From the NCBI GenBank assembly GCA_016721305.1, contig JADKIH010000025.1:1-64000 (forward strand): a stretch of 64,000 nucleotides of DNA. The letters run 5' to 3'. The translations under genes and the position numbers were made by a program. Shown here one piece after another: positions 27,757-37,116 of this stretch (position 1 is the stretch's first letter; the number at the start of each line of letters is the position of its first letter). Below the pieces are notes generated by a model that saw nothing but the letters and a program-made list of their open reading frames with translations, was not told the DNA's origin and ran no database searches. Origin of the DNA: Bacteroidota bacterium. Lineage in GTDB: Bacteria; Bacteroidota; Bacteroidia; AKYH767-A; 2013-40CM-41-45.

Positions 27757-28575
27757 TTAAACAGTCAGATACCTTCTTTCAACCAGATCAACAAACAACG
27801 TTGCCGAGGCAGCATGTTCTTCCCAATTGTATTGAGTAGAAATATTGCGGAGGTATTCCTGCGCTACGTCGTTGGATCCGCAGTTGTTGAGATATTCGAT
27901 GGAGAAATTATATTTTCCGGAATCACCTGAGAACAGTTGATTGATGAATTGAAATTTTTCATTCAATCCGATCGACACACGGAGATCTTTTACCGGAACA
28001 CGATTTAATTTTTCGGAAACGGTGCTTCTCGTATTTTTTGTAGCGATACGATCGGCGAGCGTTTCATGTTCTTCGAACTGATTGGCCAGCGTTTCGGACG
28101 CTTCGTACATTTCGTGTATATCAGAGCTAGGTTTCTTTGCCGAATTTTCCTGCGGTTTCTGATTAGAGATATCGGCCATGAGTTTGTCCATGGAGATATG
28201 CTCGTGAGAGGCAGGAACTTCTACCGGCGTAGATGAAACTTCTTCCTTCTTTATTTCCGGTTTTACTTCGGCTACAGGAGGAGGAGTTGCTTTTTCGGGC
28301 GTCGGTGTAGGTGTCGGAATTGCAGACGGCGTTTCGTTTTTCACCGGCTGATAAGCCAGATCCGGGCGAGGTGAAATCTGAATTTCGTTTAATAATTGCA
28401 ATGCATTGTAATAGTTCAGCTGAAGCGAAAGTTCGTAAACTTTGCGAATTTCAGCGATAAAAGCTTCCATTTCGGCAGGCGGAATAGAAGTAGAATGAGT
28501 AAGCATTGACCGATGCATTTCGCGCAGGCGGTCGGTAGCAGTAATGATCTGCTGGTGAATAATAGGACTTTGCAT
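27757..28575 (-). CDS. conserved Bacteroidota protein of unknown function
   Basis: 272 residues, no signal peptide. Residues 1-65 are helical (ATDRLREMHRSM; EAFIAEIRKVYELSLQLNYYNALQLLNEIQ). About 75-130 is a proline, glutamate and lysine-rich linker (TPTPTPEKATPPPVAE). The C-terminal 75 residues form a compact conserved domain (VKDLRVSIGLNEKFQFINQLF). I recall similar proteins next to tdk in this phylum but no function. The linker between two small domains suggests an adaptor. Its start is divergent from tdk. Confidence 0.7.
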   Translation of the reverse strand: MQSPIIHQQIITATDRLREMHRSMLTHSTSIPPAEMEAFIAEIRKVYELSLQLNYYNALQLLNEIQISPRPDLAYQPVKNETPSAIPTPTPTPEKATPPPVAEVKPEIKKEEVSSTPVEVPASHEHISMDKLMADISNQKPQENSAKKPSSDIHEMYEASETLANQFEEHETLADRIATKNTRSTVSEKLNRVPVKDLRVSIGLNEKFQFINQLFSGDSGKYNFSIEYLNNCGSNDVAQEYLRNISTQYNWEEHAASATLFVDLVERRYLTV

Positions 28576-28631
28576 GCACCTTCTAACGTAGGTTTTGGAA
28601 AGATGTTTGGCGATTTATAGGGAAAATTTGG

Positions 28632-28796
28632 TGCGGGTTGGTTACGGGTTGCGGGGTGCGGGTTACGGGTTACGGGTTACGGGTTGCGAGTTGCGGGGTG
28701 CGGGGTGCGGGGTGCGGGGTGCGGGTTGCGAGTTACGGGTTGCGGGGGCGTTGCCGTTACGCCTTCGCAACTCGCAACCCGCAACTCGCAACCCGT
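28632..28796. repeat. GTTGCGG/GTGCGGG heptamer array with inverted right arm
   Basis: Left arm 28632-28749 with about 17 heptamers, several drifting to GGTGCGG; short core GGCGTTGCCGTTACGCC; right arm 28766-28796. It lies between divergent genes (27757-28575 and tdk), which is uncommon for these arrays. The tdk promoter follows it. Confidence 0.85.
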
Positions 28797-28817
28797 GGAA
28801 TTCTGTCCAAAAATGGT

Positions 28818-28825
28818 TACGTTTG
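28818..28825 (+). promoter_or_regulatory. -7 box TACGTTTG of tdk
   Basis: Perfect TAnnTTTG, 21 bases before the tdk ATG at 28847. It also shows that the upstream in-frame extension through the array is not part of the gene. Confidence 0.55.
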
Positions 28826-28846
28826 CTGAAGGTAAAAGCAGATAGT

Positions 28847-29422
28847 ATGTTTCTGGAAGGTCATATCAAAAAAGGTCATATTGAGGTGATTTGCGGGTCG
28901 ATGTTTTCGGGAAAGACAGAAGAATTGATTCGTCGTCTCAAACGCGCCAAAATTGCCAAACTAAAAGTCGAAATTTTTAAACCTCGTGTGGATGTCAGAT
29001 ATGACGAAGTAAATGTCGTATCGCATGACGCGAATTTTATCCCTTCATCGCCGGTCGAATCTGCGTCGCAAATTCTACTGATGGCCACCGATGTTGACAT
29101 TGTGGGAATCGACGAAGCGCAGTTCTTCGACGATGAATTGCCTTCGGTTTGTCAGACGCTGGCGAATCGTGGTATTCGTGTGATCATCGCAGGACTTGAT
29201 ATGGATTACCTTGGAAAACCATTCGGCCCGATTCCGGCATTGATGGCAATTGCCGAATACGTTACGAAAGTTCACGCTATTTGCATGCGTTGCGGTGAGT
29301 TGGCGAATTATTCGCATCGTACGGTTGCCAATGAATCACGGATTTTATTGGGCGAACAGGAAAGTTATATTCCGCTTTGCAGATCTTGCTTTATAGAGGA
29401 ACGCTCCGCACAAAATGAGTGA
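28847..29422 (+). CDS. tdk: thymidine kinase
   Basis: 191 residues from ATG at 28847. Phosphorylates thymidine in pyrimidine salvage. P-loop ICGSMFSGKTEELIRRL (about residues 14-30), the catalytic DEAQFFDD (about 87-94), the lasso loop, and the zinc cysteines CMRCGE and LCRSCF are all present. Type II (TK1-like) kinase of normal length. Overlaps the murF start by 8 bases. Confidence 0.95.
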   Translation: MFLEGHIKKGHIEVICGSMFSGKTEELIRRLKRAKIAKLKVEIFKPRVDVRYDEVNVVSHDANFIPSSPVESASQILLMATDVDIVGIDEAQFFDDELPSVCQTLANRGIRVIIAGLDMDYLGKPFGPIPALMAIAEYVTKVHAICMRCGELANYSHRTVANESRILLGEQESYIPLCRSCFIEERSAQNE

Positions 29423-31848
29423 AACACTTTACACCATTCAGCAAATTGCAGCCATTACCGGCGGCAAATTAATTCTTAACGCACCTAATCAGGTCGACGT
29501 TCGGATTCTGCTTAATGATAGTCGAAAGATTATCAATGCCGAGAACTCCTTGTTCTTTGCCATAAAAGGTGAAAGACACGATGGCCATAAGTTCATCCCC
29601 GAACTAATTCGCGAAGGCATTCGGAATTTTATTGTCAGTGAGGTAAGCAATGAATTTTCATCGTTGCATGCCAACTTCATTGTCGTTCCGGAAGCACTGC
29701 GATCGATGCAGCAGTTAACTGCACATCACCGTCGTCGTTTTAATTATCCGGTAATTGGCATTACGGGCAGTAACGGAAAAACGATTATTAAAGAGTGGTT
29801 GTATCAACTCCTCCGCGCCGATCTGAATATTGTTCGAAGTCCGAAAAGTTACAACTCACAGGTTGGTGTACCGCTTTCAGTCTGGGGTATGCACGAAGAA
29901 CATCAGCTTGCGATTTTCGAGGCAGGGATTTCCATGCCGGGAGAAATGGTGAAGCTGGAAGATATAATCAAGCCAACAACGGGTTTGTTTACGAATATCG
30001 GTTCGGCGCACGATGAAAATTTCAGCAGTGAAGAAGAGAAAGTTCGTGAGAAGCTGGAATTATTTACGAATGTGTCGACGATGATTTATTGCAAAGATTA
30101 TCCGACAATTCAGTCGTGCATCGAAAAATTCCCTTTTGAGAATCCGGGACGAAAGTTCTTTGTTTGGTCACGTAAATCGAAAGCTGATTTACAGGTAGGC
30201 CGCATTACAAAGAACACCGACGAAACGGAGATTCAAGCAGTTTACAGAGATCACTTTATTTCGATTAATATACCGTTCACTGATGATGCATCGGTGGAAA
30301 ACGCAATTCATTGCTGGGCAGTAATGCTCGAAATGGGTTATGACCAGGATGTGATTAAAGAACGGATGGAGTTCTTAAGTCCGGTTGCCATGCGACTGGA
30401 AATGAAAAACGGAATCAACAATTGTTCCGTCATCAATGACTCCTACAATTCTGATATCGGCTCTCTCACGATTGCGCTTGATTTTTTTAATCAGCAAAAG
30501 CAGCATGTGAAGCGGACGGTAATATTGTCCGACATTTTACAAAGCGGAAAGAACGAAGCGAATCTTTATAAAGAAGTTGCCGGATTATTGAAGGCAAAAG
30601 CAGTAGACTTTCTAATTGGTATTGGAGAAGCGATTTCACGCCAGGCCGAAAGTTTTCCGATGGAGAAAAAGTTCTATCTCACGACTGAAGAATTCCTCCG
30701 CGATTTTTCCCCGGCCGATTTCAGAGACGAGACAATTCTTTTGAAAGGAGCACGACTATTTGGTTTTGAAAAAATTTCGAACCCTTGTCGATAATCTCAA
30801 CTATTATCGCTCCCGCCTCAAGCCGGAAACAAAAATCATGGCGATGGTAAAAGCTATGTCGTACGGTAGCGGAAGTTTTGAGATTGCAAACGTTTTACAA
30901 TTTCATCACGTTGATTATCTCGCCGTTGCTTATTCCGACGAAAGAATGGAATTGCGCAAGAACGGAATCACATTGCCGATTATGGTGATGAATCCCGAGC
31001 TCATGAATTTCGAACTCATGATGCGACACAAGCTTGAGCCGGAGATTTACAATTTCCGTCAGCTCAATCAGCTTTCGGAAATGCTGAAGAAGCATACCGG
31101 AGATCCGTTCCGCATTCATTTGAAGCTCGACACAGGCATGCATCGATTAGGCTTCGAAGAGAGCGAGATCAACGAATTGGTTGTTCGCTTAACGAATAAC
31201 AAAAACCTCCGCATACAATCCATTTTCAGTCATCTTGCGGCGAGCGACGAAGCCGAGCACGATGGTTTCACCAATTTGCAAGTGCAGAAATTCAAAACGA
31301 TGAGTGATCAGGTGATGAAAAACTTCACCTACTCTATTCCGCGCCACATTCTGAATTCGTCCGGCATTTTGCGTTTCAGTGAAGCGCAATTTGAGATGGT
31401 TCGATTAGGAATAGGATTGTATGGGATTGCCGCGACGGCCAACGAGCAGAATCAGCTCGAGCAGGTGGCGACATTGAAGACAACGATTTCGCAGATCAAG
31501 AATGTGCCATCGAATGAAACAATTGGCTATAGCAGAAAAGGCAAAGTGAAACGCGACACCATTGTTGCGACGATTGCGATCGGCTATGCAGATGGAATTC
31601 GTCGTCGATTAAGCAATGGCGTGGGCAAGATGCTTGTAAATGGCAAACTGGCGCCGATAGTTGGAAATGTTTGTATGGATATGTGCATGCTCGACATTAC
31701 TGATATTCCCGCACGCGAAGGCGACGAAGTAATTGTATTTGGAAGTGATTATCCGGTTACCGAAATGGCGAAGTCGGTGGGGACGATTCCCTATGAGATA
31801 CTCACGAGCGTTTCGCAGAGGGTGAAGAGAGTGTACTTTCATGAGTAG
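29415..31848 (+). CDS. MurF-alanine racemase fusion, broken at the junction
   Basis: In many Bacteroidota the UDP-MurNAc-tripeptide:D-Ala-D-Ala ligase (MurF) and alanine racemase (Alr) are one polypeptide. Here the MurF part is 29415-30794 (ATP loop GITGSNGKTIIKEWL, NDSYNSDIGSL) and the Alr part is 30760-31848 (PLP lysine in MAMVKAMSYGSGS, CMDMCMLDITD). They overlap in different frames. Compared with the usual fusion, about 20 residues that link FGFEKIS with NLNYYRS are missing, so a deletion of about 60 bases plus frame change is likely. The two parts each look complete otherwise. Whether the cell makes one or two proteins depends on the true sequence at 30770-30800. Confidence 0.88.
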
Positions 31849-31850
31849 AC

Positions 31851-31884
31851 GATTAGCTGATTGGTTGATTAGCTGATTAGCTGA
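31851..31884. repeat. GATTAGCT octamer array
   Basis: Four to five copies of an 8-base word (GATTAGCT, GATTGGTT) directly after the alr stop. There is no inverted partner here; a classical terminator follows instead. Confidence 0.8.
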
Positions 31885-31901
31885 TGAAAGGATAGTGTAA
31901 G

Positions 31902-31938
31902 AAAAAAGGCCGTCGCTTTGGGAGTGACGGCCTTTTTT
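31902..31938. terminator. bidirectional terminator of alr and porP
   Basis: A 16-bp stem (31902-31917 with 31923-31938; AAAAAAGGCCGTC/GACGGCCTTTTTT plus three inner pairs) with a 5-base loop, between convergent genes. Confidence 0.85.
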
Positions 31939-31958
31939 GATTGGAGAATAATTTCTTT

Positions 31959-33041
31959 TTAGAAGAATCTCGGCATTTTATTGAAGTGGCGAGAATGCTG
32001 ACCACGTTTTACGTACGAAGTGAAAGAGAGATTGATTTCGATTGCGTTGGCAGAGCTGGCGAGATTGCCTAATTGAGAAGCATTGATATCGTAGCTGATG
32101 CCGAGGCCGAACATATTGTATTCGAGACGTGCAGCGACAACGACAGCATCTTTCCAGCGGTAGAAAGCACCGAGGTGGAAGTATGCTTCTTTCTTGTAAT
32201 TCGTATAGCGAGATTTAAACTGAATTTTGTTTTTGAAGAAAGCTCCGAACACGGCTTCTTTATGCGGGCCTTGTTGCTGATACATTACTTTGGGAGTGAT
32301 CCATGCATATTTATCACGATTCAAAGTGAACTCTCCGCTGGAGTGGAAAGTGAATCGACGATACATTGGAGCATCACTGAGAGTAAAGAAAGAAACGTTA
32401 GGAGCACCGATGTGAGACATTGAAGCGCCGATATTGAAAGTATTTGCGCCGTCGGGTACATAATAATACATGACACCCGCATTCATATCGATATATGTTT
32501 TTTGTTCAAGCTGAATCGATTCAAATGAATTCAGGCTTGGGTCAAATTGATTACCATTCCATTGATTATCCCAGGTCGACTTAGAAAGGTCAATAGATTG
32601 CTGATTAAAACCACCCTGGAATCCGATTGAAATAAAGTTGTCGCTCTGGTCATCGAGTGCTGCAACATAAGAAAGAGATCCTTCGAAGATCGTACTTGCA
32701 AATCCTGCTTCGCCGGCTTTATCCTGATACATCATAAAGCCCAAACCGAAGTAATTACTGCCCAACATACCTTTAGCGAGAGGAAGATCGGCTGAGATAT
32801 GAATTGTTTTATATCCTTCTCCGATTCCACCCCATTGACTGCGATACGTATTGGATAAACGAAACTTGCCATCAAAAACGCCCGTCAATGCAGGGTTAAC
32901 CTGCAGAGGTGTGGAATAGAATTGAGAGAAATGAGCATCCTGAGCATGAGCAAACATGGCAGAAAAGACAAATGCTGCGAGCATTGCCCGGCGGAGGATA
33001 TTATTTCGTAAAACTTTTCTCATGAAAAATTTTTTACTCAC
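31959..33041 (-). CDS. PorP/SprF family type IX secretion membrane protein
   Basis: 360 residues (alternative start MRKVLRNN at 33023). Signal peptide ending FAHAQ, then DAHFSQFYSTPLQVNPALTGVFDGKFRLSNTYRSQW, the hallmark of the PorP/SprF family, an outer-membrane barrel associated with the T9SS. Family members act as surface partners for cargo with type B sorting domains. The gene directly upstream (0-base gap) encodes just such a cargo, so the two probably form a cargo-anchor pair as SprB-SprF do in Flavobacterium. Confidence 0.92.
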   Translation of the reverse strand: MSKKFFMRKVLRNNILRRAMLAAFVFSAMFAHAQDAHFSQFYSTPLQVNPALTGVFDGKFRLSNTYRSQWGGIGEGYKTIHISADLPLAKGMLGSNYFGLGFMMYQDKAGEAGFASTIFEGSLSYVAALDDQSDNFISIGFQGGFNQQSIDLSKSTWDNQWNGNQFDPSLNSFESIQLEQKTYIDMNAGVMYYYVPDGANTFNIGASMSHIGAPNVSFFTLSDAPMYRRFTFHSSGEFTLNRDKYAWITPKVMYQQQGPHKEAVFGAFFKNKIQFKSRYTNYKKEAYFHLGAFYRWKDAVVVAARLEYNMFGLGISYDINASQLGNLASSANAIEINLSFTSYVKRGQHSRHFNKMPRFF

Positions 33042-35111
33042 TTATCGAACTAATGTTACAGTTCCGGATTTACTTGCTGAAGTACCATCGGTGAAGATGA
33101 CGGTAGCGACAAACGTATAAACACCCGGGTTAACATCTTTATTATTATATGTTCCGTCCCAACCTTGGGAAGGATCAGTTGATTCGAACATTTTCTCACC
33201 CCAGCGATCAAAGATCGTTAAGCGGATACCGTAGATATTATTACCTCTGAGGAAGAAGTAATCATTCTTATTATCACCGTTTGGTGAGAAGGTATTAGGA
33301 AGGAATAAATCGTTGTTATGAAGGATTGTTACAACAACCTGACGTTTTGTATAGCACGTTCCATCTGAAATAGTACAAGTATAGGTAGTTGTTTCAGAAG
33401 GGCTGGCAATTGGAGTCTGAGAATAAACGCTGTCGATACCTATATAAGGATTCCAAGCATAAGTAAGACCGCCACCTGCATACATCTGGTAAGAGCTACC
33501 AAAATACATGGCAGTATCAGGACAAACGTATGCACCCGGAACACTTTCGATATGCATATATGAATACTTAATAATTGTATCGCTGCCATATTGATTGGAA
33601 ACGATAAGCATTACATCGTAGAATCCATCGGCATTGCAAACAATCCCGGTTGGATTTTGCAACGAAGAAGTATCAGGAGTTGCTCCCGGAAAATACCAAG
33701 ACCATGAAGTAAATGGTCCGCCTGTAACTACCACACCATCAAATTCGATAGCGGATGGTGCGCAAGCTGTTTGAAGAGACGAATAGAAATCGCCCTGAGG
33801 GAGTGTACAAGTATCGGCAACGATGTAATCGATTTTAGTAACCGTATCGGTACCATATTGATTACCGGCAACGAGAGTGATCGTATAAGTTCCGGGATCC
33901 TGATAGCAAACCGTAGGATCCGGAAGCGTACTGGATGAAGGGTTACCTCCCGGGAAAGACCACAACCAACTTGTTGCTCCGCCGGTCGACATATCGGTCA
34001 TCGTAATACAATCGCGTTCACAAATAACTGTATCGCTTGCGAGGAAATCGGCGTGAGGAGCGGTACAAGAAAGGACATGAATAAAGTTAGCCTTGTCCAT
34101 TGTATCCGAAGCTGCACCGGAGCTAACGATTAGTTGCACTCCAAAGTCGCCCGGATTAGGGAAGGTAATATTGGTAGGATTCATGGCAGAAGAAGTTCCC
34201 GGTGAGCCACCGATGAACGTCCATGAATAAGATAAGGCATGTGTAGAAGAGTCGGCGAAGAAATTAATGGCATCGCCTGCGCAGATCGTTGTATCGCTTG
34301 CTGTAAAATCAGCGAAAGGAGTAACCAGGCTAACGACAACGATACTATCGACAGCGAAGGAAGGATTTTCTCCACCGCCATCACTATCGTTATACCAGCG
34401 GAAGCCGATTTTTACATTCGGGTTATTACAGGCAGAATGCGGAAGATCGAAATACATGCGCGACCACTTGTACGACGAGCTGTTGGCAGAGCAAGCATTT
34501 GTTCGCGCCGGGTCACCAAGTGGAGTCCAGGTAGAGCCATCATAGTATTCGAAAATGCAATTGTCGGCATTATTGATATCGGCATGTTCGAGATAACTGA
34601 AGTATACACGAATGGAGTCGTTACCAAGTAAATTAATTTTTGGAGAAACCGCTCTGATATTAGTGACACCGCTACCGGTCCAGTCGCCAAAGTCATACAT
34701 CGCACCACAATCACCCGAAGGGCAAAGTAAAACGCTGCTGTTACTGAGCGGAGAGCCTGCCATGTTTCCGATATGAAGAGTTCGGTTTATGGCAACACCG
34801 GGAAACGAATCGCAACCTTGAGTTGAGCATTGAGCTGAATCTTTTCCGGGTTCAGCAGCACTCACATACCAGATGTTCGGAAAAGATCCTTGCGTTCCGA
34901 TGATGTCAACGCTCCAGGCTTGTGAAGGGTTAACGGTATAGAAGCCATTAGCAAGAGTACCTGCGTCGCAAGGTGTTGAGCTGGTTCCGAAAGTTTCGGT
35001 CCAGATAACATTTGGTTGCGCCATCGCATTCTCAGGGGAAAATAATTTTCCGCAGAGGAGAATGAAGAAGAGGATTCGGTACGGAAGGTTAGCCGGGTAT
35101 CGTTTGAACAT
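33042..35111 (-). CDS. PKD-repeat surface protein with T9SS type B sorting domain
   Basis: 689 residues from the ATG at 35111 (signal peptide ending ENAMAQ). An N-terminal cysteine-rich region (residues about 35-265) looks like a lectin or adhesin-type beta sandwich. Three PKD-like domains follow, each with the pattern ADF.ASDT.IC and a later SWSFPGG-type core (about 268-350, 360-440, 450-530). Then a PIASPSETTTYTCTISDG segment and the gliding-motility C-terminal domain: LFLPNTFSPNGDNKNDYF and FDRWGEKMFES. It is exported by the T9SS and likely attached at the surface with the PorP protein downstream. Adhesion is inferred. Confidence 0.9.
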   Translation of the reverse strand: MFKRYPANLPYRILFFILLCGKLFSPENAMAQPNVIWTETFGTSSTPCDAGTLANGFYTVNPSQAWSVDIIGTQGSFPNIWYVSAAEPGKDSAQCSTQGCDSFPGVAINRTLHIGNMAGSPLSNSSVLLCPSGDCGAMYDFGDWTGSGVTNIRAVSPKINLLGNDSIRVYFSYLEHADINNADNCIFEYYDGSTWTPLGDPARTNACSANSSSYKWSRMYFDLPHSACNNPNVKIGFRWYNDSDGGGENPSFAVDSIVVVSLVTPFADFTASDTTICAGDAINFFADSSTHALSYSWTFIGGSPGTSSAMNPTNITFPNPGDFGVQLIVSSGAASDTMDKANFIHVLSCTAPHADFLASDTVICERDCITMTDMSTGGATSWLWSFPGGNPSSSTLPDPTVCYQDPGTYTITLVAGNQYGTDTVTKIDYIVADTCTLPQGDFYSSLQTACAPSAIEFDGVVVTGGPFTSWSWYFPGATPDTSSLQNPTGIVCNADGFYDVMLIVSNQYGSDTIIKYSYMHIESVPGAYVCPDTAMYFGSSYQMYAGGGLTYAWNPYIGIDSVYSQTPIASPSETTTYTCTISDGTCYTKRQVVVTILHNNDLFLPNTFSPNGDNKNDYFFLRGNNIYGIRLTIFDRWGEKMFESTDPSQGWDGTYNNKDVNPGVYTFVATVIFTDGTSASKSGTVTLVR

Positions 35112-35161
35112 ACGGTTTAAAAAGCGAGTCAATTTACAATTATTTTGGAAATCCAATAGCA

Positions 35162-36070
35162 TCACTTTTTGAATTGGTCTGCAAATAAATACAGGTTAAA
35201 ATCCTTTTTTTCGACTACTTTTTTCAATTCCAGGCGGATTTTCTCCCGGTTGATGTCTTTCATTCTGCTCTGGCGAATCAATTGATAGACTTTTTCCGTG
35301 AGCAGGTAGTACTTTTTATCGTTAAATCCGGCCGACATGCGGTGGGATTCTATCTTTTCGATCAATTCTAAAACGCCATCTGCCTGAGAAGCAACCGTTT
35401 TCACCACCGGAACTGTCCAGCCTTCGGTTTTTGGATGGTGCATCATCTTTTTGAGATTATTGACCAGCGTTTCGGCGCCTTCGCGATCGGCTTTGTTAAC
35501 GACGAAGATGTCGGCGATTTCCATGATTCCGGATTTTAACGCTTGTACCTCGTCGCCCGATTCCGGAACAACGACAACGATCGTTGTATCGGCCAGTCCT
35601 GCAACTTCCACTTCCGATTGTCCGACGCCAACGGTTTCGATAAAGATAAAATCGAAATCGGCAGAGCGCATGACGTCGGTGACTTCAATAATTTTCTCTG
35701 ATAATCCACCGAGCGAACCTCGAGTAGCTAATGAGCGAATGAATACGTGGGGATTGTTGAAATGTTCCGCCATGCGCAAACGATCGCCGAGAAGCGAGCC
35801 GAAGTTGAATGGCGAAGTCGGATCGACGGCAATAACTCCGATTTTTTTTCCGGCGTTTGAAAGAGTTCGAAGTAAGGCGGAGATGAGAGTACTCTTTCCT
35901 GCTCCCGGCGGGCCCGTGAAGCCGATAACCGGAATGTGTGATGCAGGCAAGGCCGTCAGAAGGGAGTCGTAGCCGGGCAGTTCATTTTCGACAACGGTAA
36001 TCGCGCGAGCAAGTGCCTTACGATCGCCGTGTTGAGTTAGTCGAAGCAAATCCTTAGCTGAGTATTCCAA
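35162..36070 (-). CDS. meaB: MeaB/ArgK-type GTPase for methylmalonyl-CoA mutase
   Basis: 302 residues. G3E P-loop GTPase that protects and loads B12 into methylmalonyl-CoA mutase. Walker A GFTGPPGAGKST (about residues 50-61), ETVGVGQSEVEVAG (switch III region), and VNKADREGAETL (NKxD). No mutase gene is in the window. It is upstream of the PKD gene on the same strand with about 50 bases between, which seems a positional coincidence. Confidence 0.92.
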   Translation of the reverse strand: MEYSAKDLLRLTQHGDRKALARAITVVENELPGYDSLLTALPASHIPVIGFTGPPGAGKSTLISALLRTLSNAGKKIGVIAVDPTSPFNFGSLLGDRLRMAEHFNNPHVFIRSLATRGSLGGLSEKIIEVTDVMRSADFDFIFIETVGVGQSEVEVAGLADTTIVVVVPESGDEVQALKSGIMEIADIFVVNKADREGAETLVNNLKKMMHHPKTEGWTVPVVKTVASQADGVLELIEKIESHRMSAGFNDKKYYLLTEKVYQLIRQSRMKDINREKIRLELKKVVEKKDFNLYLFADQFKK

Positions 36071-36204
36071 TCTGATTTGAATTTACGAATCTACTGAATC
36101 CAGAAGTGATTCATGTCGACAACAAAGAAACGAGAAACAACCGTTCCCCCAAAAGGTCTTGTCGGATAATTACTAACTTGCAAGGCGGTATTTTTAAGGC
36201 TTCC

Positions 36205-36954
36205 ATGGTTAAATTATCAGTCGTCATCATTACTTACAATGAAGAGCGAAATCTGGGTCGATGTCTGGCATCGATTAAAGATATCGCCGACGAGATTCTC
36301 ATTGTCGATTCCGGTTCAACAGACCGTACTCAGGAAATAGGCCGCAACTTTGGCGCACGAATTATAGAAAGACCATTCGACGGTTACTATCAGCAGAAAA
36401 ACTTCGCCAACGATCAGGCATCGAACGAGCATATTCTCTCACTGGATGCCGATGAAGAACTGAGTCCGGAATTGAAAGCATCGATGATTGAAGTGCTGAA
36501 CAACTGGACAAAAGACGGCTACAGTTTTAACCGACTCACCAGTTTTTGCGGAGCATGGATCCACTACTGCGGCTGGTATCCGGATCGTAAAATTCGTCTT
36601 TTCAAAAAAGGCCGTGCCGAATGGAGTCACCAGAATCCGCACGAGAAACTCGAATTGAAAGATCCGAAGTCACACGCAAAGCTTTCGGGTGATCTGCTCC
36701 ACTACTCTTTTTATTCGGTCGAAGAATATCGCAAGCAGCAAGAAAAGTATGCAACGATGTGGGCAAAGAATGCTTATGCAAATGGTCGTCGTGCCAATGC
36801 CTTTCAGCTTTGGTACAAGCCTGTGTTCAAGTTTTTCAGAGATTATATTTTATTAGCCGGCTTTCTCGACGGAGTAAACGGGCTCATTATTTGTCGCTTG
36901 GCGGCGGGGGCTAGTTATTTGAAGTATCGTACTCTTTACCAATTAGCTAATTAG
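36205..36954 (+). CDS. family 2 glycosyltransferase (LPS core/heptosyl type)
   Basis: 249 residues from the ATG at 36205. GT-A fold: LSVVIITYNEERNLGRCLASI, ILIVDSGSTDRTQEI, and the DxD motif SLDADEELSPE, followed by WYPDRKIRLFKKGRAEW, typical of the WaaE/KdtX-like group that adds sugars to LPS core. C-terminal hydrophobic helix (DYILLAGFLDGVNGL) for membrane attachment. It faces the O-antigen ligase gene across a repeat array, and together they point to surface polysaccharide assembly. The last codons and TAG stop lie in an 8-base repeat. Confidence 0.87.
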   Translation: MVKLSVVIITYNEERNLGRCLASIKDIADEILIVDSGSTDRTQEIGRNFGARIIERPFDGYYQQKNFANDQASNEHILSLDADEELSPELKASMIEVLNNWTKDGYSFNRLTSFCGAWIHYCGWYPDRKIRLFKKGRAEWSHQNPHEKLELKDPKSHAKLSGDLLHYSFYSVEEYRKQQEKYATMWAKNAYANGRRANAFQLWYKPVFKFFRDYILLAGFLDGVNGLIICRLAAGASYLKYRTLYQLAN

Positions 36955-37116
36955 TTGATTAGTTAATTAGTTAATTGTCTCTACTCATTTCGATTGATAT
37001 GTTTCATTGGTTATAGAAGTTGATAGGGCTTAGCTTTTCAGATTGAAATATGCCCTAGCGATTAGTAAGAACCATCAACTAATTAACTAATCAACTAATC
37101 AACTAATCAACTAATC
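36942..37116. repeat. inverted ATTAGTTG octamer element between convergent genes
   Basis: Left arm 36942-36976 (ATTAGCTA, ATTAGTTG, ATTAGTTA), right arm 37074-37116 (ATCAACTA words), core of about 97 bases without a gene. Both flanking genes end inside it: TAG at 36952-36954 and, on the minus strand, TAG at 37111-37113. Confidence 0.85.

Noticed and set aside
28595..28846. N-terminal extension of thymidine kinase
   Set aside because: It is repeat translation, and a TAnnTTTG promoter lies between it and the conserved start at 28847.
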